DNA of 64,000 bases from NCBI GenBank assembly GCA_965215045.1, contig OZ244031.1:1302001-1366000 (forward strand), written 5' to 3'. Shown one piece after another: positions 47,409 to 56,381 of the stretch. The stretch's first letter is position 1; the number at the start of each line of letters is the position of its first letter. A program made the translations under genes and the position numbers. The notes beneath the pieces are model-generated. The model had not been told where the DNA came from. It was given only the letters and a program-made list of their open reading frames with translations, and did no database searches. Source of the DNA: G965215045 sp965215045. Lineage in GTDB: Bacteria; Pseudomonadota; Gammaproteobacteria; JABABF01.

Positions 47409-47843
47409 TTATTTTGCTTCGGCGGCGGCAGCCAGTTCCGTGATCTTCTGTTGCACGGCCTCGTAATCCCAGAAGGCGCGCAGGGAGACGATTTTTCCGT
47501 CCGCATCGACGCGGTAGATAACGATCATCTCCGACTCCAGGTGCACGCCCCCGGCGCGGTTGGAGAGGCCGGTCATCACCGCGCATTCATTGCCGCGCGG
47601 CACCCGCATTCGGACATCAAAACTGAGTTCCCCCGGGGCGATGACCGTGTCCCAGAACCTGGCGATCGCCTCCCGCCCCTGATGTCCTTTGCCGGTGGGG
47701 TCCAGGCCGGAAACGCCGACCGGGTCCTCCACCACCGCCTCCTCAGCGAACAGGTCCAGCCAGCCCTCCTTGTCCTTGGCGACAACCGCCGCAAAGGAGC
47801 GGATATTGGCCTGTGCGGCCGGATGATCGTCAGATGCAAACAT
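47409..47843 (-). CDS. SnoaL/NTF2-like protein
   Basis: 144 residues with a cone-shaped NTF2-like fold: DKEGWLDLFAEEAVVEDPVGVSGLDPTGKGHQGREAIARFWDTVI and a C-terminal VIYRVDADGKIVSLRAFWDYE. Such proteins are ketosteroid-isomerase-like or bind small hydrophobic ligands. It follows a paralogue by 17 bp and shares the WEDPVG...G..IA.FWD pattern with it, so the pair arose by duplication. Catalytic role unproven. Confidence 0.85.
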   Translation of the reverse strand: MFASDDHPAAQANIRSFAAVVAKDKEGWLDLFAEEAVVEDPVGVSGLDPTGKGHQGREAIARFWDTVIAPGELSFDVRMRVPRGNECAVMTGLSNRAGGVHLESEMIVIYRVDADGKIVSLRAFWDYEAVQQKITELAAAAEAK

Positions 47844-47860
47844 GGTGTTTCCCCCGTGGT

Positions 47861-48292
47861 TCAGCTGGACATTTCCTCGATGTTGGGCAGTAGCAGTTCC
47901 AGTCCCTCGGGCTGCTCGATACAGTGTTCATCCCAGAACGCCTGGGCGTGCTTGATTTTCCCGTCCTCACCCAGGACAAAGCGGTCCACCGCATGCAGGT
48001 TCAGGCCTTTCTTGTTGTCATCCGTGCGCAGTTGCATGGTGAAGCGCAGAATGCCCTGGTTGCCGCAGGCGATCACCTGACGCTCCACCGGGGTCAGCGT
48101 GGTGCCTTCCTGGTGCGCAAAATCCCAGAACTTGGCGATGCCCTCGTGCCCCAGGTGCGGGTCCGCCCCGACCGGGTCTTCCCAGACAGCGTCCTCGCTG
48201 AAAATGCTGAGCAGCAGTTCCTTGTCATTGCTGCCCCAGGCTTTGAGGTAAGTGCGAATGGCGGTGCGGACTTGTTCGGGCGTGGCACTCAT
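47861..48292 (-). CDS. SnoaL/NTF2-like protein, paralogue
   Basis: 143 residues starting MSATPEQVRTAIRTYLKAWG, chosen because GGGAGAA lies upstream; the frame stays open further upstream only through a low-complexity repeat. The family pattern is LLSIFSEDAVWEDPVGADPHLGHEGIAKFWDFAH and VDRFVLGEDGKIKHAQAFWDEH. It is first in a two-gene unit with its paralogue at 47409. Ligand unknown. Confidence 0.86.
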   Translation of the reverse strand: MSATPEQVRTAIRTYLKAWGSNDKELLLSIFSEDAVWEDPVGADPHLGHEGIAKFWDFAHQEGTTLTPVERQVIACGNQGILRFTMQLRTDDNKKGLNLHAVDRFVLGEDGKIKHAQAFWDEHCIEQPEGLELLLPNIEEMSS

Positions 48293-48439
48293 GCAGGTTC
48301 TCCCGGAGGCGGTAAAGCGCACAATATCCAACGGAATGACCTTCCCTGTCAAGGCGATGGCCACCGCACCGCCGGGGATGGGGGCACCGGTGATGTCGCC
48401 TCGCGTGGTCGCCGGGGCCGGCCCCGACAGTGATTTCAC

Positions 48440-48575
48440 CCCTGCGTCGCCGGACTCGATGCCCCCCGCGCTGTCGGACTCGATGCCCCCCGCGTCGCCG
48501 GACTCGATGCCCCCTGCGTCGCCGGACTCGATGCCCCCCGCGCTGTCTGGTGCGATGCCCCCCGCACTGTCGCCT
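48440..48575. repeat. 24-bp tandem repeat upstream of the SnoaL pair
   Basis: About five and a half copies of a 24-bp unit, roughly GGACTCGATGCCCCCCGCGT, with two alternating variants (GCGTCGCC and GCGCTGTC). On the minus strand it reads AGGIES(G/D)(D/S) in frame with the SnoaL gene, but lies beyond a good start with its own ribosome site, so it is probably leader. Confidence 0.92.
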
Positions 48576-48681
48576 GTGCCGGGAAACTTATGTATGATGA
48601 GAATACAGGACACGCCCCCCGAGGACGGGTGGTAGTATCATTTTCAGGCGATCGGGGTTTTTGCAGCGTACGGGGTTATAC

Positions 48682-49602
48682 ATGGCGACGGCTCAACTGT
48701 TACTGGGAGATTGCCGGGAGGAATTACAGGGCATTGACCGGGATTCCATCGATCTCGTGGTGACCTCGCCCCCGTACGCCAATCAACGCGCTGCAACCTA
48801 CGGCGGCGTCAGGCCCGATGATTATGTCGAATGGTTCCTGCCGGTTGCCGGTCAACTGTTGCGCGTGCTGAAGCCCACGGGCACCTTTATCCTGAATATC
48901 AAGGAACCCGCTGTTCACGGCGAACGTCACACCTTCATCCTCGAGTTAATCCTGGAAATGCGCAAACAGGGCTGGCTCTGGACCGAGGAATTTATCTGGC
49001 ACAAGAAGAACTGCTATCCCGGCAAGTGGCCCAACCGCTTCCGTGATGCCTGGGAGCGCATTTTGCAGTTCAACAAGCAGCGCCAGTTCAAAATGAACCA
49101 AGACCAGGTCATGGTCCCGGTGGGCGATTGGTACGATGACCGGATGCTCAAGCTGAGCAAAACGGATCGCAAGCGCGATGAATCCAAGGTCGGCAGCGGC
49201 TTCGGCAAGAAAGTTGAAAATTGGTTGGGCCGGGACATGGTCTACCCGACCAATGTGCTCCACCGGGCCACCGAGTGCGGCAATCGTCAGCACAGCGCGG
49301 TATTTCCGTCCTGGCTTCCCGAATGGTTTATCGACTTGTTCAGCGACCCCGGCGACACCGTGCTCGACCCGTTTATCGGTTCCGGGACGACCGCATTCGC
49401 CGCCCTGTCCAAGGACCGCAACGTGGTCGGCATCGAGATCCATGAACCGTATTTCCGGGCCCTGCAGCAACATCTGAAGAAAGAGAAGGTGGGATACCTT
49501 TTACATTTTCACCGTATCGTGGAACCCCTGGGATCCTTACCTGTTCAAGAGTACAAGGCCAAGCAGCGCAACAGGAGGCGGACTTCATGGAACGACACAT
49601 AA
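48682..49602 (+). CDS. Orphan DNA methyltransferase (beta class), damaged C-terminus
   Basis: 306 residues from ATG 48682. The catalytic motif TSPPY is at 28-32, before the SAM motif DPFIGSGTTAFAA (about 229), the beta-class order; SPPY suggests N4-cytosine but N6-adenine is possible. No restriction endonuclease gene is adjacent. The C-terminus (HRIVEPLGSLPVQEYKAK...) differs from a cleaner copy of the same coding sequence at 49711-49809, through insertions of 18, 5 and about 10 bp. The original protein probably ended ADFMERYDQMINRLKK. Activity of the present form is uncertain. Confidence 0.88.
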   Translation: MATAQLLLGDCREELQGIDRDSIDLVVTSPPYANQRAATYGGVRPDDYVEWFLPVAGQLLRVLKPTGTFILNIKEPAVHGERHTFILELILEMRKQGWLWTEEFIWHKKNCYPGKWPNRFRDAWERILQFNKQRQFKMNQDQVMVPVGDWYDDRMLKLSKTDRKRDESKVGSGFGKKVENWLGRDMVYPTNVLHRATECGNRQHSAVFPSWLPEWFIDLFSDPGDTVLDPFIGSGTTAFAALSKDRNVVGIEIHEPYFRALQQHLKKEKVGYLLHFHRIVEPLGSLPVQEYKAKQRNRRRTSWNDT

Positions 49603-49809
49603 AAATATGACCAGATGATTAATCGTCTCACTGGGGCCGCCAGTTTGCCGATAATTCTGCACTCCGGACGGTGCTATCGTCTGGGAAGTTAAAAACTGGT
49701 GGTGTTTAATTACACCCGTATCGTGGAACCCCTGGGATACAAGGCCAAGCAACGCAACGCGGACTTCATGGAACGTTATGACCAGATGATTAATCGTCTC
49801 AAGAAGTGA
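49512..49809 (+). repeat. Duplicated 3' end of the DNA methyltransferase gene
   Basis: Copy one (about 49512-49630) and copy two (about 49711-49809) share CGTATCGTGGAACCCCTGGG, AAGGCCAAGCARCGCAAC, GCGGACTTCATGGAACG and TATGACCAGATGATTAATCG. Copy two reads without interruption to a TGA at 49807. Copy one has three insertions and a stop at 49600. About 80 bp of AT-richer DNA separate them. Confidence 0.93.
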
Positions 49810-49881
49810 GCATCGTCCGGGGCCGGCACCGGGTGTTGTGCCGCGCTGCGGCGTGCGGAATGTCCGGGGGGATGCGCCGGC

Positions 49882-51537
49882 TCAGTCGGCGGCGGATTGC
49901 AGTGTTGCGAGCTGCTCCGGGGTGATGCGCTGCAGCAGCGGCTGGAACTGTGCGATGCGCCGTCCGGCAATGTTTTGCGCGCGCGTCTCCCACTGCAACT
50001 CTTCATCCAGGAAGTCCTCGGTGCGTTCTGCCAGTGCCGGCAGCACCGGTTTCAGGTAGAGCATGAGCAGGCGGAAGGCGGCGATGCCGGTGGAGCAGCT
50101 GTGCTGGATTTCCACGGCGGTGGGGTCCTGGCGCGCGCGCTCCCAGGGGCGTTTGACTTCGAGGAAACGGTTGGTTTCATCGGCCAGTGCCGTGATCTGG
50201 CGCATGGCGCGCCGGTATTCCCGGCTTTCAAAGCGGGCGGCGATTTCTTCGCCGGCACCCAGGATTTTTTCCACCAGCACGGCGTGGTCCGGTGTCCCCA
50301 GGACGTGGTCGAAATGGCGGTTGATGAAACGGGCGCAGCGGCTGGCGATGTTCACCACTTTGCCGACCAGGTCGGCGTTAATCCTGTTTTGCAGGTCCTC
50401 CAGGTTGAGGTCGATGTCTTCCACGCCCGCCCCGAGCCGGGTGGCGAAATAGTAGCGCAGGCAATCGGGGTCCAGGGCTTCCAGGCAACGGCGGGCGCGG
50501 ATAAAAGTACCGCGGGACTTGGACATTTTTTCGCCGTTCACGGTCAGGAAACCGTGTGCGTACACCGAGCTCGGCATGCGCAGTCCCGCCGCCTGCAACA
50601 GGGCCGGCCAGAACAGTCCGTGAAAATTGATGATGTCCTTGCCGATGAAGTGATACAGCTCGACCCCGCTGTCTTTCTGCCACCAGGCCCGGGCGTCCAA
50701 TCCCTGGCGTTCACAGAAATTTTCCCAACTCGCCAGGTAACCGATGGGCGCATCGAGCCACACGTAAAAGTACTTGCCCGGTGCCCCGGGAATCTCGAAA
50801 CCAAAATAGGGGGCATCGCGACTGATGTCCCATTCCTGCAGCCCCGCCTTGAGCCACTCGCCCAGCTTGGCCGTTACCTGCGGTTGCAGCCGTTCATTCT
50901 GCAGCCAGCCGTCCAGGTGTTCGGCGAAGTCCGGCAGCCGGAAAAAGTAGTGCAGGGACTCCCGCTGTTCCGGGACCGCCCCGGACAGGGCGGAGCGCGG
51001 GTTGCGCAATTCGGCGGCACTGTAATTGGCACCGCAGGACTCGCAACTGTCGCCGTACTGTTCGGGTTCCGCACAGCGCGGGCATTCGCCGACGATGAAA
51101 CGATCCGCCAGGAACAATTTTTTCTCCGGGTCGTACGCCTGGCGCACCGTGCGTTCGACAATATGCCCGCCCTCCCGGCAGCGCGCGTAAATCCACTCTG
51201 AATAGCGGCGGTTTTCTTCGCTGTGGGTGGAGTGATAGTTGTCGAACAGAACATGGAAATCGCGAAAGTCCTGCAGGTGTTCTTCCCGCATCCGCGCGAT
51301 CAGCTCTTCGGCGGGGATACCTTCTTCCCGGGCCTTCAACATGATCGCGGTGCCGTGCGCATCATCGGCGCAGATGTAATAACACTGGTGTCCGCGCAGG
51401 CGTTGGAAGCGCGCCCAGATGTCGGTTTGGATGCTCTCCAGGATGTGCCCCAGGTGCAGGGGGCCATTGGCGTAGGGCAGGGCACTGGTCACAAGGATTT
51501 GACGCGACCCCGCCGCGGGAGCGGAAACGGTGGGCAT
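49882..51537 (-). CDS. metG: Methionyl-tRNA synthetase, short form
   Basis: 551 residues from ATG 51537; an in-frame ATG at 51573 adds 12. HIGH-type PYANGPLHLGHI is at about 21-32, zinc knuckle CPRCAEPEQYGDSCESCG, WLDAPIGY and KMSKS in GEKMSKSRG (about 334). The C-terminal tRNA-binding (Trbp111) domain of E. coli MetRS is absent, a known natural variant. It diverges from radA across a repeat-filled region. Confidence 0.96.
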   Translation of the reverse strand: MPTVSAPAAGSRQILVTSALPYANGPLHLGHILESIQTDIWARFQRLRGHQCYYICADDAHGTAIMLKAREEGIPAEELIARMREEHLQDFRDFHVLFDNYHSTHSEENRRYSEWIYARCREGGHIVERTVRQAYDPEKKLFLADRFIVGECPRCAEPEQYGDSCESCGANYSAAELRNPRSALSGAVPEQRESLHYFFRLPDFAEHLDGWLQNERLQPQVTAKLGEWLKAGLQEWDISRDAPYFGFEIPGAPGKYFYVWLDAPIGYLASWENFCERQGLDARAWWQKDSGVELYHFIGKDIINFHGLFWPALLQAAGLRMPSSVYAHGFLTVNGEKMSKSRGTFIRARRCLEALDPDCLRYYFATRLGAGVEDIDLNLEDLQNRINADLVGKVVNIASRCARFINRHFDHVLGTPDHAVLVEKILGAGEEIAARFESREYRRAMRQITALADETNRFLEVKRPWERARQDPTAVEIQHSCSTGIAAFRLLMLYLKPVLPALAERTEDFLDEELQWETRAQNIAGRRIAQFQPLLQRITPEQLATLQSAAD

Positions 51538-51605
51538 GCTGCGGTCCGGTTCGGGGGCCGGGAGAATTCGCATCAAAGTATAACGGCTCTGCGGGTTGTC
51601 CCCGG

Positions 51606-51827
51606 GCCTTGCCCCGCTCCCGGATGGCAACGCCGCGTGCAAACTCCCCCCACCCCCTCTGCTGCGGAGCCTTGCGTCGTTCCCGGATGGCAACGCCGTG
51701 CGCAAACTCCCCCCGCCCCCTCTGCTGCGGCGTCTTGCCCCGCTCCCGGATGGCGGCACCGCGTGCAAATTCCCCCCGTCCCCTCTGCTGCGGAGTCTTG
51801 CCCCGCTCCCGGATGGCAACGCCTGTG
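51606..51827. repeat. 63-bp tandem repeat between metG and radA
   Basis: About three and a half copies with a 63-bp period, marked by CCCGGATGGC at 51619, 51682, 51745 and 51808. The last copy stops just before the radA start, so the repeat occupies the divergent promoter region of both genes. Confidence 0.93.
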
Positions 51828-51840
51828 GCAGAATGGACGC

Positions 51841-53211
51841 ATGGTTAAACAACGGCAGGAAGTTTACGTCTGTGACAGTTGCGGCGACGAGCAGTCGCGT
51901 TGGCAGGGGCGTTGTGTACGTTGCGGGGAGTGGAATACCCTGCGCCCCCTGCATTTTGCCGCGCGTCCCGCCGCCGCTTCCGCTTCGTCGGGCGGGGCGT
52001 CGGGCGGGGTCGGGGCGTCGGTGCAGGCACTGGCCGACATCGATGTGGAGCACGCCGCACGCCTGTCCACCGGTTTTGCCGAGTGTGATCGTGTCCTGGG
52101 CGGCGGCCTGGTGCCGGGCAGTGTGATCCTGCTGGGCGGCCCGCCGGGTGCCGGCAAGAGCACGCTGCTGCTGCAATTGCTGGAAAACCTGCAAGCACCC
52201 TGCCTGTATGTCAGCGGCGAGGAATCGCCGCAGCAGCTGGCCCTGCGTGTGCAGCGTCTGGGCCTGGGCGCTGCCGACATCCGCATCCTGGCTGAGACCG
52301 ACATCGACTGCATCCTGCGCGCGGCGGAAAAACTGGAACTCGAGGCGCTGGTGGTGGACTCGATCCAGGTCATGCAGTCGCCGGCCCTGAACGCGGTGGC
52401 GGGCGGCGTCGCCCAGGTGCGCGAGTGCGCGGCGCGCCTGGCGGAATACGCCAAGCGTCGCGGCGTGGTATTGCTGATGATCGGACATGTGACCAAGGAT
52501 GGTTCGCTGGCCGGGCCGCGGGTGCTGGAGCACCTGGTCGACTGCTCCCTGCTGCTGGAGAGTTCCGGCAACCGGCGTTTTCGCACCCTGCGGGGACCCA
52601 AGAACCGTTTTGGCCCGGCCGATGAACTGGGTATCTTCGCACTGGGTGAACGCGGTATGCGCGAGGTGAAAAATCCTTCGGCGATCTTCCTGAGCCGCGG
52701 TGCCGATACCGCACCCGGCAGCGTGGTCACCGTGTTGTGGGAGGGCAGCCGGGCCCTGCTGCTGGAAATCCAGGCACTGGTCGATGAAGCGGGGTCGGGC
52801 ACCGCGCGCCGGCTCGCGGTCGGACTGGACAGCGGGCGGCTGACCATGCTGCTGGCGATCTTGCATCGTCACGGCGGTGTGGAGTTGGGTGCCCGGGACG
52901 TGTTTCTCAATGCGGTCGGCGGGGTGCGCACCCAGGAGACCGGCGCGGACCTGGCGGCGGTGCTGGCGGTGCACTCCAGTCTGCGCGACCGACCGCTGCC
53001 GCGGGACCTGGCGGCTTTTGGCGAGCTGGGACTGAGCGGGGAAGTGCGCCCGGTCAACGGCGGGCAGGAGCGCCTGCGCGAGGCCGTCAAGCACGGTTTT
53101 CGCTGCCTGGTACTGCCGGCGGCCAACATGCCGAAGAAGGCGCCGGCGGGCGTGAGCTTGCACGGGGTACCGACGCTGAGTGCGGCCCTGGAAGCGGTCG
53201 CCGGGCTCTGA
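51841..53211 (+). CDS. radA: DNA repair protein RadA
   Basis: 456 residues. An N-terminal zinc finger CDSCGDEQSRWQGRCVRCGEW, RecA-like ATPase with Walker A GGPPGAGKST (about 99), the RadA signature KNRFGPADELG (about 254), and a C-terminal Lon-like domain with inactive protease fold. RadA aids branch migration in recombination. The ATG directly follows the repeat array. Confidence 0.97.
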   Translation: MVKQRQEVYVCDSCGDEQSRWQGRCVRCGEWNTLRPLHFAARPAAASASSGGASGGVGASVQALADIDVEHAARLSTGFAECDRVLGGGLVPGSVILLGGPPGAGKSTLLLQLLENLQAPCLYVSGEESPQQLALRVQRLGLGAADIRILAETDIDCILRAAEKLELEALVVDSIQVMQSPALNAVAGGVAQVRECAARLAEYAKRRGVVLLMIGHVTKDGSLAGPRVLEHLVDCSLLLESSGNRRFRTLRGPKNRFGPADELGIFALGERGMREVKNPSAIFLSRGADTAPGSVVTVLWEGSRALLLEIQALVDEAGSGTARRLAVGLDSGRLTMLLAILHRHGGVELGARDVFLNAVGGVRTQETGADLAAVLAVHSSLRDRPLPRDLAAFGELGLSGEVRPVNGGQERLREAVKHGFRCLVLPAANMPKKAPAGVSLHGVPTLSAALEAVAGL

Positions 53212-53433
53212 GCCGTTCCGGGCACATCGCCGGTACCCGCTGCTCACGGACGGTGCGGCAACCCATGCCGGCACGCCGCCGCCCGCCCGGGCTGCCCCGG
53301 GTATTGCGCAGGGTGCGCCGGGGATGCCGCCTGTAAAAATCTTTTTGCGCCTGCCGCGGACGGGTATGCTGCACGGGTGCAGCCCGCTAAAAGGGATAAA
53401 ATAAGCAGTTCGCCTTTCCCAGCAGACATTTCC

Positions 53434-54693
53434 ATGTTCGACAACTCGATGAAAATCTCCGGCTTCGATGCTCCCCTTGCGGCGGTGCTCGCCGCCGAAG
53501 AACGCCGCCAGGAAGAGCATATTGAGTTGATCGCCTCCGAAAACTACGCCAGTCCCCGGGTGCTGGCGGCACAGGGCTCGGTGCTGACCAACAAGTACGC
53601 CGAGGGTTATCCCGGCAGACGGTATTACGGCGGTTGTGAGCATGTCGACGAGGCCGAGAGACTGGCACAACAGCGCGCCTGCCAGTTGTTCGGTGCGGGA
53701 TACGCCAACGTGCAACCGCACTCCGGTTCGCAGGCCAACCTGGCCGTCTGTCTGGCACTGCTGCAACCCGGTGACACGATCCTGGGCATGAGCCTGGCGG
53801 AGGGCGGGCACCTGACGCATGGTTCCAAACCCAATTTTTCCGGGCGTCTTTACCGGGCGGTGCAATACGGCCTGGACTCCGAGACCGGGAAGGTGGATTA
53901 TGAGGCGGTGCGGGCACTGGCCGAAGAGCATCGGCCGAAAATGATCATCGCGGGATTTTCCGCCTATTCCCGGGTCATGGACTGGACGAAGTTTCGCGAC
54001 ATCGCCGATGCGGTGGATGCTTACCTGCTGGTCGACATGGCGCATGTCGCCGGCCTGGTGGCTGCCGACTTGTATCCGAACCCGGTGCCGGTGGCCGACG
54101 TGGTCACCACGACCACGCACAAGACGCTGCGCGGGCCGCGCGGCGGAATGATCCTGTGCCGCGGGGACGACGAGGAACTGCAGAAAAAACTGAACTCGGG
54201 GGTGTTTCCCTGTTGCCAGGGCGGGCCGCTGATGCATATCATTGCCGCCAAGGCGGTCTGCCTGCAGGAGGCCTTGCAGGAGGACTTCCGCGAATACCAG
54301 CAACGGGTGGTGCAGATGGCGCGCCTGATGGCCGACCGCGTGCTGGAGCGCGGCTTCGACGTGGTCTCCGGCGGCACCGACAACCATCTTTTTCTGCTGA
54401 GCCTGCTGGACCGCGAGCTCAGCGGCAAGGATGCCGAGGAGGTCCTGGGCCGCGTGCACATTACCGTGAACAAGAACGCGGTGCCGGGGGATACGCGCTC
54501 GCCCTTCGTGACCAGCGGCCTGCGCCTGGGTACGCCGGCCACGGTCACGCGCGGCATGGGCGAGGCCGAATTCACGCAACTGTCGGATTGGCTCTGCGAT
54601 GCGCTGGAGAATCCGCAAGATGAGCAGCGGCTGGCCGGGATCCGGGAGCAGGTGATCGCCCTGTGCCGGCGTTTTCCCGTGTACGGCGCATGA
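53434..54693 (+). CDS. glyA: Serine hydroxymethyltransferase
   Basis: 419 residues. It shows HIELIASENYASP, LTNKYAEGYPGRRYYGGCE, QPHSGSQAN, DMAHVAGL and PLP-lysine K230 in TTTTHKTLRGPRGG. It converts serine to glycine while loading tetrahydrofolate. glyA-nrdR-ribD order is the usual gammaproteobacterial one. The 222 bp before it hold no gene; GATAAAAT at about 53394 may be a -10 box. Confidence 0.98.
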   Translation: MFDNSMKISGFDAPLAAVLAAEERRQEEHIELIASENYASPRVLAAQGSVLTNKYAEGYPGRRYYGGCEHVDEAERLAQQRACQLFGAGYANVQPHSGSQANLAVCLALLQPGDTILGMSLAEGGHLTHGSKPNFSGRLYRAVQYGLDSETGKVDYEAVRALAEEHRPKMIIAGFSAYSRVMDWTKFRDIADAVDAYLLVDMAHVAGLVAADLYPNPVPVADVVTTTTHKTLRGPRGGMILCRGDDEELQKKLNSGVFPCCQGGPLMHIIAAKAVCLQEALQEDFREYQQRVVQMARLMADRVLERGFDVVSGGTDNHLFLLSLLDRELSGKDAEEVLGRVHITVNKNAVPGDTRSPFVTSGLRLGTPATVTRGMGEAEFTQLSDWLCDALENPQDEQRLAGIREQVIALCRRFPVYGA

Positions 54694-54717
54694 CTGAAAC
54701 CGCGCGGTGTTTGCGTG

Positions 54718-55236
54718 ATGCGCTGTCCGGATTGTGGGGGAGAAACCAGGGTCAGGGATACGCGTGAGCAGAAGGAGCCGCAGAACGCGGTGCGCCGCAC
54801 CCGGCAGTGCAAGGAATGCGGGCAGCGTTTTTTCAGCATGGAAACCCTGTCCCTGGCGCGTCTTCGGGTGCGCAAGCGCAATGACAGAACAGAGGCTTTT
54901 AACGAGGACAAGCTGCGCGCCGTTCTGACAAAACTGATCGAGGACAAGAACCCGTACAAAAAGGACCTGATCGAAGCGGCACTGGCGGAAATTCGCGCGC
55001 GCCTGTCCCGGGCCGGCTCGCGCGAGGTGCGCTCCGGGCAACTGGCGGACACGGTGATCGAAGCCCTGCGAGAGCTGTCCCAAACCGGTGCGGCACCCGG
55101 CGGTGCCCTGTTGTCGGAAACCGCTTTCCTGCGCTTTGCCGCGCCCTATTATTCCCTGCAGCAGGGTCAGCGCCGTCCCCCCGCAGAGACCGCCTCTCCC
55201 GCCGATGAACGGCAGTTGGGATTGTTCGAATCATGA
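54718..55236 (+). CDS. nrdR: Transcriptional repressor NrdR
   Basis: 172 residues starting MRCPDCGG (a GTG directly before is possible). A zinc ribbon CPDC...CKEC with RVRDTR and an ATP-cone domain (KRNDRTEAFNEDKLRAVL) are visible. NrdR senses dATP/ATP and represses ribonucleotide reductase genes. It overlaps ribD by 4 bp (ATGA). Confidence 0.97.
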   Translation: MRCPDCGGETRVRDTREQKEPQNAVRRTRQCKECGQRFFSMETLSLARLRVRKRNDRTEAFNEDKLRAVLTKLIEDKNPYKKDLIEAALAEIRARLSRAGSREVRSGQLADTVIEALRELSQTGAAPGGALLSETAFLRFAAPYYSLQQGQRRPPAETASPADERQLGLFES

Positions 55237-56381
55237 ACCGCGCAGCCCGCGAGGAGTACGCAGAGCGCTGCGCTTTTATGCGCGAGGCCCTGGCCCTGGC
55301 CCGGCGCGGCCTGTATTCCACCATGCCCAATCCCCGGGTCGGCTGTGTGCTGGTGCGAGACGGCGCGATCGTCGGGCGCGGCTGGCACCGCTACAGCGGT
55401 GAACCCCACGCGGAGATTCACGCCCTGCGCGAGGCCGGGGAGCGTGCCCGCGGTGCTGCCGCCTACATCACCCTGGAACCCTGCAACCACCGGGGACGCA
55501 CCTCGCCCTGTTGCGAGGCACTGGTCCGGGCCGGTGTCGTCCAGGTGCATGCGGCGATGCAGGACCCGAACCCGCAGGTCGCGGGCTGCGGGTTTGACGC
55601 CCTGCGCGAGGCCGGGGTGCAGGTCGAGACGGGACTGCTGGAAGACGAGGCCTGCTCCCTGAACCCCGGTTTCGTGCTGCGCATGCGCGAGCAGCGGCCG
55701 CGGGTGCTGTGCAAGCTGGCGATGAGCCTGGACGGTCGCATCGCCATGGCTTCCGGCGAGAGTCGCTGGATCACCGGCCCCGCGGCGCGCTCCGAGGTGC
55801 AGCAACTGCGCGCCTCTTCCTGCGCCATCCTGACGGGTATCGGCACGGTGCTGGCCGACAATCCCTCGCTGACGCTGCGTTCTGCAGAGTTGCCGCCGGG
55901 AGACGAGGAGCGCACCCCGCGCCGCGGCATGCCGCTGCGGGTGGTGGCGGACTCGCAGTTGCGCCTGCCCGTCGATGCGGTGCTGCTGCAGGGCGAAGGG
56001 CAGACGTTGGCGGCCTGTGCGTCGGCACCGGCTGCGCATCACGAGGCCCTTGCGCAGGCGGGTGCCGGGATCTTGCAGTTGCCGGGGGAGGGGGGGCGGG
56101 TCGACCTGGGCGCACTGCTGCATCACCTGGCCGTGGAGCGGCAATGCAACGAGGTACTGCTGGAAGCGGGCGGCGTCTTGGTCGGTGCCATGGCGGCCCG
56201 GGGGCTGATCGACGAGTACCGGGTCTACCTGGCACCCTGTTTCCTGGGTTCTGCGGCGCGCGCGCCCCTGGAATTGTCCCTGCAAACCCTGTCCCAGGCC
56301 CTGCGCCTGGAAATTCTCGAGCTGCGTCCGCTGGGTGAGGACTGGCGTATCGCGGCCCGGCCCGTCGGGGGTGCTCCCTGA
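55233..56381 (+). CDS. ribD: Riboflavin deaminase/reductase RibD
   Basis: 382 residues. The N-terminal deaminase has zinc ligands in GEPHAEIHAL and LEPCNHRGRTSPCCEAL. The C-terminal reductase has LCKLAMSLDGRIAMASGESRWITGP and LEAGGVLVGAM. It catalyses two steps from the GTP cyclohydrolase II product. It overlaps nrdR and ends on the first base of ribE, so the cluster is translationally coupled. Confidence 0.97.
   Translation: MNRAAREEYAERCAFMREALALARRGLYSTMPNPRVGCVLVRDGAIVGRGWHRYSGEPHAEIHALREAGERARGAAAYITLEPCNHRGRTSPCCEALVRAGVVQVHAAMQDPNPQVAGCGFDALREAGVQVETGLLEDEACSLNPGFVLRMREQRPRVLCKLAMSLDGRIAMASGESRWITGPAARSEVQQLRASSCAILTGIGTVLADNPSLTLRSAELPPGDEERTPRRGMPLRVVADSQLRLPVDAVLLQGEGQTLAACASAPAAHHEALAQAGAGILQLPGEGGRVDLGALLHHLAVERQCNEVLLEAGGVLVGAMAARGLIDEYRVYLAPCFLGSAARAPLELSLQTLSQALRLEILELRPLGEDWRIAARPVGGAP

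Noticed and set aside
48440..48575. Regular short repeats suggestive of a CRISPR array
   Set aside because: The 24-bp units are contiguous without unique spacers, and no cas gene is present; it is a tandem repeat.
53369..53384. GCTGCACGGGTGCAGC palindrome before glyA
   Set aside because: A 6-bp stem without T-run or known operator match; could be chance in GC-rich DNA.
51538..55083. Very long open frame extending metG upstream on the minus strand
   Set aside because: It runs through radA, glyA and nrdR, which are clear plus-strand genes. MetRS begins near 51537-51573.
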